Assembly (NCBI GenBank): GCA_036571765.1
Contig: BROE01000024.1
Coordinates: 7,830,048 to 7,894,047, forward strand
Source: Plecoglossus altivelis
Lineage: Eukaryota; Chordata; Actinopteri; Osmeriformes; Plecoglossidae
Direction: 5' to 3'
Length of the DNA stretch: 64,000 nt
Part shown: positions 56,377-64,000 of the stretch, piece by piece
Layout of the letters: every line of letters begins with the position of its first letter
How positions within the stretch are numbered: the first letter of the stretch is position 1
Made by a program: the position numbers and the translations under genes
Notes under the pieces: generated by a model
Seen by the model: the letters and a program-made list of their open reading frames with translations, nothing else
What the model was told of the DNA's origin: nothing
Databases searched by the model: none

Positions 56377-57025
56377 CTAGGCCTGCTCATTCTGCTCTAT
56401 GTTGGCCACCAGGCCCTTGGTGTCAACGGTGGTAATGGTGCGTGATGGGTCCCTGTTGAAGTACAGCCTGTTATCGAACGTGCTCTCACCCTGCACAGGG
56501 GTGGGGATGCGCTTGCGGAACAGGAAAAAGACGAGTCCCACCACAGCAATTATCACCAAGACGATGGCTACGGCAATGCCAGCGTAACCGTGGGGGGCAT
56601 CCTCTACATTCTGGGCTGAAGAAATCAAACCAGAATAACAACAGTTATCAAACCAGAACAGCATCAGTCACACACAGCTCTGTTGTCCCAACGGCTAGTT
56701 TAGTCTTGCGTCATTCATTATCTCTTGTTCCGGTTTCGGGGTGTTTTCTTACAGTGAAGGTAGTATGTATGTCTGGTTTAATGAAAGTCTAAAGAGAACA
56801 AACTGTGTCTTATTGCTAATGTCTTATTATTTTAAATTGCTTTATTTAATGTCTTCTTACATGTTTCTCAAAGCCTGAAAATGTATTTTAGTTGTCTAAG
56901 TGTAAAATAAAGAGCTTTCAGTATGAATACCTTTGTAATTATGAATGTGCTTTGCACATTAAATTTGATTTGTTAAGACCATATCAACTTACACATGATT
57001 GGCGCCTTCTCCGTTGGTATGATCA
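56377..57025 (-). CDS. mrc1: mrc1 stalk, transmembrane segment and endocytic tail
   Basis: A 33-nt exon (IIPTEKAPIM) and the last exon with membrane segment GIAVAIVLVIIAVVGLVFF, stop-transfer FRKR, and a tail with FDNRLYF. That matches the aromatic endocytosis signal of human MRC1 (FENTLYF). The stop codon is TAG at 56379-56377. Confidence 0.95.
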
Positions 57026-60000
57026 CTGCAGATATAACATGAAAGACCACATATGAATAGCCTATTGATTAATCTCAACCTGAAATATATCATTTAAACC
57101 AGGGGTCTCCAATCCTGGTCCTTGAGGGCCGCTGTCCTGAAGGTTTTCGATGTTTCCCTCCTCCAGCACACCTGATTCTAATGAATGAGCCATTACCAAG
57201 CTCTGTGGAAGCTTCATAATGACCCTTTATTAGACTCAGGTGTGCTGGAGCAGGGAAACACTGAAAACCTTCAGGACAGCGGCCCTCGAGGACCAGGATT
57301 GGAGACCCCCGATTTAAACAAATCAATCTGAAACTTGGTACACATATACTCACTTTTAGGAGCTTTGCAGATGTAGGATTTGTATCTCATACAGGAGTTA
57401 GCGATCCACTGGCCAGTGTCAGCTTGGATCTCAACACAGTTCCCTGACTTTGATTCAGATTTCCAGTTGGTATAGTCCAGCACATCGTTGTTAATCCACA
57501 TCCACTCACCTGTGATAAACCAAGTTATACAGTACCTTAAAAGTATTTTCTCTCTCCATTTCATTACACCAAACAAGAAGACTTTGTGATTTTGAATATG
57601 TCTAATTCGTTACAACGTTTGACCTAATGGCCCAAAACTGGTGCTTGGTAGAGGTGGAGAGGTTCTGACCTTCATAGCTCTTATGCAGCCCAATCCAGAA
57701 ATTCTTGGCGCCATCCTGAAAAAGTTCTATATTTTCCTGGATAAAGTGGTTCTCCACTGGATCCTCAATGCTCAACAGAGATCCTCCTAATCAGCACATC
57801 ATCATTGTCATCCTCATTATTTCAGTTTCAGCAGTACCGTTAATGAATCTTCTGCTGCTTTTCGTCAAGAAAGACCGCAGTACCTTGGTAGGCTGTGCTT
57901 TGGTTATTGGTGGTAATCTAAAGCAGCTTGGGGTGCGTGGTGTCTTACCCATTCTCAAACATTCCACTGAGGCTTGGGCCCAGCTGTCCACCACTGAGTT
58001 GAGGAAAACGTAACAATGGCCTCTGAAGGGCAGCCAGGCCTTTAGCTTCTTGGGTTCTGGACATTTGCCTGGCAGCTGAGAAGGCTGAGTGGGTGGCACG
58101 TCTGGAACACAGTAGGACTACACTGATTAGCTTGGTAAAATACTCGTTTTAGCAAGACAAAGAATCATTTTTTATTGACTAAAACAGACCTAGGCCATGT
58201 AATTTGCGTATTGATTATAGTTTTGAGGTGATTACCAATTGAGCAGTTAATTAATAGTTGCATTTTAATACAGGTTGTCAGCCACACTTGTGGTATTACA
58301 AAACATGTTATAATGCAGTATAGATGGAGATGGAGAAAGTCGGACCTGTAGACGCCTTGCACAGAGAGTAGTGGGTGTCACTGCATGAGCCTGTCTTCCA
58401 AAAGCCATTCTCATCGATGTAAACACAGCCTTGGTTCATCTTCGGCTCTCCTTTACCCCATTTGGTGTAAGATAGGCGCCAGTTATCAACCCACTGGAAC
58501 AAGCCATTGGTCTAAAAGATTGACAACCCTTCAGATTAAATCCACATTCAATGCTATAGTGTCAGTCTTATTCTGAATGAAATCAATTCAAAATACATTT
58601 GTAAATGATGACGTATATGTATGGCATGCACATTGTGTGTTTTATAACTGAACGTGTGGGGGGAGTGTACATTGAAGAATTTTGAATTTTTACTGTGTTT
58701 GTGATGTGTTAAGGCTATTTACCAAATTGCTGTTGAGGCCAATCCAAACGGAACTTCCATACTTATGGATGAGCAGTGAGCTGTGAGCCTGCGTGATGGG
58801 GTTCAGGATGCTGGCTAGATCAGCATCGTCTGCTTTGCACTGTCTCCTAGCTTCATCCCATTTCATCTTCTGGGCAACCAGTTTCAGGGAGTTATTGCCA
58901 TATTTGATGAACTTGTTTGTTGATGCTGTTGTGACTGGCGGAGCAATCTGAGAATCTTAAACCAAAAGTGACAGAGAGGTTAGATGGCCCCTAAAACAGA
59001 AAAAGGACAAAAGAAACTAATTGAGTGAAAATTCCTTCTGTTTCATGTTTGATTATATATTCTCACCAACATCTCTTTTACATACGAAGCCTTGAGAGAT
59101 TCCGCAATCCTCCACTTTCCATAATCCAGTTTGTCTGACATTTCTTCCCACCAAAACAACACAGTCAAATACCTGAAAGATAGATGGTGTGGACATATGT
59201 AGTCCTCAATAAAAATGACAAATGGTAAATTCAGCCTTTATGACTGCATCCACTAGAGGGTGGTATCCCCTAGGGGTTTTTAGAGACAGCGACAGCTCTT
59301 TCGATGCGATTGATATCTGCCCATACTAGTATGGTATTTACTTTAACATACATACTATAACATAGTAGTATGGGGATTGGGATGCAGCACTTGTTTTTCT
59401 GTATTGGCCAGAAGTGCCACCTTCCCCTTTGAAATCTGATTGGCAACTGGTGCTTTATGCTCTTCCAGAGGTGAGAGCTCATTCCTTAGACAATACAATT
59501 CCTATTTCTAAGATTTGCAATGTCTTCAATCAATGTCACAGACTTCAATTTTTGGACAATGACACGGTAAATATAAATTTACATGACACCATCTAGCTTT
59601 CAGCCTCACCGAATCAAATGAATAGCGTCCGTCAGGAATGGATACTGGATATCCTTTAGCCCAGTTTGTATAGGTAAGCTTCTTGCCTTCTGTCCATAGG
59701 AATCTCATTTCCATGTTGACATCATTAAGGCCTATCCACATATCGTAAGGATACTTGTTCATCTGAGTAGTAATGAAAGCTGGAAAGGAGAAAGCCAAGC
59801 ATGTGTGATAAGGTAGGTGTGTATCTGAGCATGAAATGATTCTCCATCCCTTGCATGTGACTATATGACATTATCTCACAAGCGTTATCTGACTGTAGGT
59901 GTCTACGAAGGCCTGATCACTCACCTTGTTCTGTTTCACTGTGGATAGAAGCCAAGTTTCCTCCGTGGTTAATGCAGTAATCCCGAGCATCGTGCCATGT

Positions 60001-63000
60001 TTTCTTGTCACTTTCCGTATTGAATTGGTAGCACTGTTTCAACATGATCATCATACATTAGCAAAACCTTTTTGTAATCACATGCAAAATAGTGATAGCC
60101 TAGGAGACATGTCACAGTTCATAGTATATTCCATCAGATTCTAAGGGGGAACTAGTCCACAGTCTGGTCCCATAGGACAAGGAAAATTGCTAACTTGACC
60201 ATAAGGATGTATAGCATGACAAGCAGTTTATGCAATATTATACACAGTAGGAATGTTTGTCATACTGCAGTCACCTTTCCTTTGAACTGGATCCACTCAG
60301 GGGCACAGCCCCCTTTAGGTACAGTCACTGGGGCAAGAGTCGTGTTTATAAAGTTGCTGCTTCGTTTGCAGATGGAAGGAAGTTCTACGCCACAGTTAAC
60401 GTCATTCCAGAAACCTACAGTACAACAGCACAGAATAAAGAGGATGTCACATTCATATGAAAGCGGTCAATGTTTGAACTTTGAAATGTCTCTGAAACGA
60501 TTCCTCCCCCCGTGCATAACCTAACCTGATTTAACTCACGTACCCATGTTCTTGTATATTGTCACACAGTTTTCATCATTGTTGGCAAAGTTGGGTTCAT
60601 TTTGATTCCATGCTGTGTATGAGACTGGGGACCCATCTAACCAGCTGAAAGTGAACTTGCATTAACCAGACAGCCAGAAACATATGAAACAAACACATTC
60701 TCACACGTTCATGTCAAACCTGAGACAATCACAGACAATCTAATGCCTGACTCATTATTTGAGGATCAGAGAACTTAAGAACAAGGATGTATTAACCTGA
60801 AAGACTTATCCAAGTTTACAACCATGCCAATGTAATATTGATTGTCTGACTCCTTTGATATCTGTGAGATAAAAAAGGAAACACAGATGATACAGAATAG
60901 TTACATCAGAATTCATGCAAAGGTTCACCAGAAATGAGACACACATCCTTACCTTTTTCCATAAAAATCTCCTCTCACTATTGCCAGCAATGGAAGCCAG
61001 GTCCCCAAATCTTGATTTGCAGAACTCTCTGGCATCAGCCATTACCATTTCCTCCATATTAAAGTAGTACTGGGTGTCATTGTAAATGACCCAGCCGTCA
61101 TCTGTGGTGTTGTACTCTGTACAGGAAGGAACACAATCTGAAATGCTACTCTGACAGCCATGGGTATTTGTGACAGGGGGATGGTCAGGGATGTCAGGAA
61201 ATATACATTGTACAATGAAAGTTACTATAAAATACAGGGTTAAGTAAGTTTAGTGAGCAGGAAAGTATGTGAGTGATCAACTCAGGTGTTGACAGAGGGA
61301 AAGTGGGATGTGAGGAATGCCTCTTTTGGTCTCTTACGTTCCGCAACCACAGCTGGTTCAGGTTTAGGCGTAACACCTGCAGGACAAGTACATTTCAATA
61401 CCAGGAAATAAAAGACCACGTGAAGGTCATTGGGAATCATGGAAAAGATGGTCGCAGCAGCCTACCTTTGGGTATCTGACAGAGCCAGTCATTATAGGCC
61501 TCACAGTTTCGGTCATTCCATCGAAATGAGCCACCAAAGTAAGACTTGGTCTCGACACATAATTCTATGTCATTGTAGTTATTGGGTTCTCCCATGCCCC
61601 ACTCTTCAAATGCAAACTGGGGAATTACAACAAGGTTTCATATAAAAGGCAACAGTGGTTGTTTAAAAACAGTGTTTCTGTATTAAAGGAATTGCAGAAA
61701 GGAATAGTGGGCTTCTCAGAACAGAACAGTTTTATACTCACTGGGCTTCCATCAGACCAGACAAACCCTGCATTTGGATCCTGGATGCTAAGGCCTATCC
61801 AGGCTGAACTGACATACCTATGGAAAGAAAGACATTTACTAATATGGTTGCTTACTGACAAAGAGACTCTATAGCAGGGGTCTCCAATCCTGGTCCTCGA
61901 GGGCCGCTGTCCTGAAGGTTTTCAGTGTTTCCCTGCTCCACCACACCTGAGTCTAATAAAGGGTCATTATGAAGCTTCCACAGAGCTTGGTAATGGCTCA
62001 TTCATTAGAATCAGGTGTGCTCGAGGAGGGAAACATCGAAAACCTTCAGGACAGTGGCCATCGAGGACCAGGATTGGAGACCCCTGCTCTATAGTCTTGG
62101 AGGGTTTTTAAATTGCTAGTCCCAAAATAAACCATGAAAGAAATGCAGCGTTATAAATGTGGAAGCTCTGAGGAAAAAAACCTACGGGAGATTGTCGATG
62201 TCAGAGTAAGAGTGAACACTTGGCAAGTCTCCTCCAATGGCCCTGCAGAAGTCTCTTGCCTCCTGCCAGTTCTTCTTGTTTTCAATAGACTTTTTGTAAA
62301 ACTTGGAACAGAGGAAAGAATCATCAACAGTACTTAAGAGTTTGTAGTTCAGTCATTTGTCTTCTTTCACGTTACTAAATGGTTGTCTGTGGAAGCACAT
62401 CTTTTTACCTTGAAGCACACGCTTCTTTTAGGAGAAGCACTCCACCCTTCCGCACATCTTAGGGCTGCGGTGGTAGGAGGCACGGCTGTTGTTGTAATAC
62501 CGTCCGCCATCTTTTTGCAGATGTACTTTTCTTTCTTGTCGCAACTTAAAACATCCCATAGTCCAGCAAACATTCCAGTTGCTATGGCAACACAGCCTTG
62601 TTTTCTGTCTTTTGCAAACAAAACAGAAACACAAAAAAGAAACAGGGAAATGCAGAGGGTAAATAAATGCAATATTATAAAGATTATGTAAATGTGACAT
62701 TTGACAGTTGTAGGGAGAGATATAAATCTGACCATTGCAAAACAGAAAATAGGGAAGATCCGTATTTGTAGGGAGGGTTAGGAGTCATTGAAGGCTACAC
62801 TGTACCTGGCATTCCCACGTTGAAATGAGTAAATTTGACCTCTGATCCACTGCTCCACAGAAATGTTTCTACATCTTCCAAGTTGGACAGGCCAGACCAA
62901 AAGTATTTCTCCGGTCTCAAACCCACCAAACTAATCAGGAAAGCACTCTCATATCTAAATGCAGGACAAACAGAGATATATTTCATGTGAGCGGCAAACA

Positions 63001-63920
63001 TGTGCATTTTTTTATAGATGTGACAACATATTTGTGTATTAAAACGTGGAATGTGAAAAGGTTGTTGTACCTATTATCCACATGCACCAGATTGGAGTCA
63101 CTTTTTTGGCAAATAGTTTTTGCCTCCTCAAACGTTTTGGTTTCTGATCCAATGTTATAGCAGTATATTCCAAACCTGATCCAACCCTATAGTAAAGAAA
63201 ATTCAAGACAAACATTTTAACCACAACTTTAGGGGAGCCCAAAGAAGACTAATACTAAGTAGATGATGTGTAAATGATCCTCTTTTTCATACAGCACACA
63301 TTATGAATGATCACGCTCACTTGGGGCAACCTTATGGCAAAACACTGTACACTAGAAACAACATTGCTTACAGCTTGGCATCCTGAGAAGATTTCTTCTG
63401 TGGCTCCTTTTGGTGGCTTGATAGAAGCCTTCTTCTTACAGATATATCCATGAGTTTTCTCACACATCTGATCAGCCCACTTGCCATCCTTATTGGAGGA
63501 AGAGTTGAGCCAAAGCCATGTCAATGGGATTGTAAAAGAAACCTTTTATATATCTCTACAAACACGTAGATTTCTTCCCCCTCATTGATTAACTAAAGAT
63601 CTGACGTGATTTGACATTTTACCATGTCTGTATTGATTAACATATACTTTGAACTAATATCTTACACTAAATGAAAGCATTTCTGAATGCAACAGGTGTG
63701 AACTAACATAAACACAATTTAGGGGCTTCAGTTCCAAATTGAAGGAATACTGTGGGTGTTACCTTTCCCCTGATGAGGACACAGTCTTCCTGGAAGTTAG
63801 TGTGATGGGAGGGTTCACCTGTCTGCCACTGGGCGAAGGTCACATGTGAGCGGTCTGACCACTCAAACAAATTCTGGTTCTGCTGGTCATTGAACCCAAT
63901 CCACAGTTCATCTGAGGCCA
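56377..63920 (-). CDS. mrc1: mrc1: macrophage mannose receptor 1, partial (lectin domain 2 to C-terminus)
   Basis: Type I endocytic receptor of macrophages and sinusoidal endothelium that binds mannose, fucose and N-acetylglucosamine glycans. Twenty-three exons, minus strand in order: 63920-63763, 63488-63372, 63186-63071, 62954-62806, 62608-62409, 62301-62186, 61817-61742, 61616-61466, 61376-61338, 61116-60953, 60861-60797, 60644-60544, 60414-60275, 60033-59925, 59779-59610, 59172-59067, 58955-58723, 58511-58346, 58101-57949, 57786-57670, 57509-57354, 57025-56993, 56615-56377. All phases agree, giving about 1023 residues; the signal peptide, ricin-type, fibronectin-II and first lectin domains lie off the right edge. 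MRC1 rather than MRC2, LY75 or PLA2R1 is shown by the tail (FDNRLYF, LVANIEQNEQ; human FENTLYF, LVGNIEQNEH) and by synteny. Confidence 0.96.
57100..57311. mobile_element. 212-bp palindromic hAT-type miniature element, copy 1
   Basis: Terminal inverted repeats CAGGGGTCTCCAATCCTGG and its complement, with an inner palindromic body (AAGGTTTTC ... GAAAACCTT). It is flanked by an exact 8-base duplication ATTTAAAC (57092-57099 and 57312-57319), the hallmark of hAT transposition. Non-autonomous, no coding capacity, inside an mrc1 intron. Confidence 0.9.
57354..58101 (-). CDS. mrc1: mrc1 C-type lectin domain 8
   Basis: Three exons: CPEPKKLKAWLPFRGHCYVF, then GGSLLSIEDPVENHFIQENI with AKNFWIGLHKSYEG, then WMWINNDVLDYTNWKSESKS to CMRYKSYICKAPK. 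No EPN motif. The acceptor of the middle exon (GATTAG) has a weak pyrimidine tract. Confidence 0.92.
58346..58955 (-). CDS. mrc1: mrc1 C-type lectin domain 7
   Basis: Two exons. The first starts after a TTTAAG acceptor; the stronger-looking CTCAG 8 bases downstream would break the frame with the exon before it. It reads NNSLKLVAQKMKWDEARRQC to SVWIGLNSNL. The second has LSYTKWGKGEPKMNQGC and FWKTGSC, with EPK in place of EPN. Confidence 0.9.
59067..60033 (-). CDS. mrc1: mrc1 C-type lectin domain 6
   Basis: Three exons: CYQFNTESDKKTWHDARDYC, then MWIGLNDVNMEMRFLWTEGK, then VFDCVVLVGRNVRQTGLWKV with CGISQGFVCKRD. The EPN position reads YPV: no calcium site. Confidence 0.92.
60275..61376 (-). 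CDS. mrc1: mrc1 C-type lectin domain 5 (second sugar-binding domain)
   Basis: A 39-nt linker exon (VTPKPEPAVVAE) followed by DGWVIYNDTQYYFNMEEMVM, the YYIGMVVNLDKSF exon, WNQNEPNFANNDENC, and GFWNDVNCGVELPSICKR. EPN and WND are intact. The last exon also runs into domain 6 (CAPEWIQFKGK). Confidence 0.94.
61466..62301 (-). CDS. mrc1: mrc1 C-type lectin domain 4 (sugar-binding domain)
   Basis: Three exons: NWQEARDFCRAIGGDLPSVH, YVSSAWIGLSIQDPNAGFVW, and FAFEEWGMGEPNNYNDIELC to RWNDRNCEAYNDWLCQIPKG. EPN, the following Glu in DIELC and WND are all present, the full set of calcium and mannose ligands known from human domain 4. The first exon uses a CC|GTAGGT donor; the competing GT five bases downstream would bring in a TAG stop. 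Confidence 0.94.
61875..62086. mobile_element. 212-bp palindromic hAT-type miniature element, copy 2 (opposite orientation)
   Basis: Same element as at 57100, same length, inserted in the reverse orientation and flanked by an exact 8-base duplication CTCTATAG (61867-61874 and 62087-62094). Inside the mrc1 intron between two exons of lectin domain 4. Confidence 0.92.
62409..63186 (-). CDS. mrc1: mrc1 C-type lectin domain 3
   Basis: Three exons: GWIRFGIYCYNIGSETKTFE, then YFWSGLSNLEDVETFLWSSG, then a final exon with WDVLSCDKKEKYICKK that also carries a Thr-rich linker and the first strand of domain 4 (GWSASPKRSVCFK). The position of EPN holds MPD: no calcium site. Confidence 0.92.
63372..63920 (-). 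CDS. mrc1: mrc1 C-type lectin domain 2, C-terminal part
   Basis: Two exons: ASDELWIGFNDQQNQN through TGEPSHHTNFQEDC, then DGKWADQMCEKTHGYICKKK and a linker into domain 3. The sugar-site motif is EPS instead of EPN, and WND is replaced, so calcium-dependent sugar binding is unlikely here. Confidence 0.92.
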
Positions 63921-64000
63921 CTTGGGTCGTTACAGGTAGTGAAGAGAAACGACAGACATTTCAGGCTGTTCTTATTCATGCCCACAGGCTTACATATTGT

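Noticed and set aside
56377..63920. Alternative identity as MRC2, LY75 or PLA2R1
   Set aside because: The tail NIEQNE and FDNRLYF motifs, intact sugar sites in domains 4 and 5, and neighbours slc39a12 and cacnb2 all point to MRC1.

Overview
The window is intron-rich vertebrate genomic DNA. Long introns full of microsatellites, a small hAT-type miniature element, and proteins close to but distinct from the mammalian ones suggest a ray-finned fish; the species cannot be named from sequence alone. All three recognisable genes lie on the minus strand, in transcription order mrc1, slc39a12, cacnb2. As I recall, this is the MRC1-SLC39A12-CACNB2 order of human chromosome 10p12, so the block looks like conserved vertebrate synteny.

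Region by region. (1) 706-44208 is cacnb2, the voltage-gated calcium channel beta-2 subunit. Fourteen coding exons of the long isoform were placed by splice sites and reading phase. They include the mutually exclusive HOOK exons of 134 nt and 20 nt. The 28.8 kb second intron holds two clear alternative first exons: a beta-2a-type exon with the Cys3-Cys4 palmitoylation motif at 35.9 kb, and a beta-2e-type basic exon at 16.1 kb. Two further candidates lie at 30.1 and 23.1 kb. One exon near 9.47 kb has only a recognisable 3' half, because a GA/CT microsatellite occupies the place of its 5' half. (2) 44209-47088 is the intergenic spacer with the cacnb2 promoter side. (3) 47089-53210 is slc39a12 (ZIP12 zinc transporter), with twelve coding exons in consistent phase and a predicted 698-residue product. 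(4) 53211-56376 is intergenic and contains a 675-base assembly gap (53623-54297) abutting a GTGA microsatellite. (5) 56377-63920 is the 3' two thirds of mrc1 (macrophage mannose receptor): 23 exons from within C-type lectin domain 2 to the endocytic tail. The 5' part lies beyond the right edge.

The three genes share no pathway; their proximity is ancestral linkage. Within cacnb2, several promoters feed one common exon 3, which would give isoforms with different membrane-anchoring N-termini. In mrc1, lectin domains 4 and 5 keep full EPN and WND calcium/sugar motifs, while the other domains visible here have lost them. No plus-strand gene, RNA gene, CRISPR array or operon was found.
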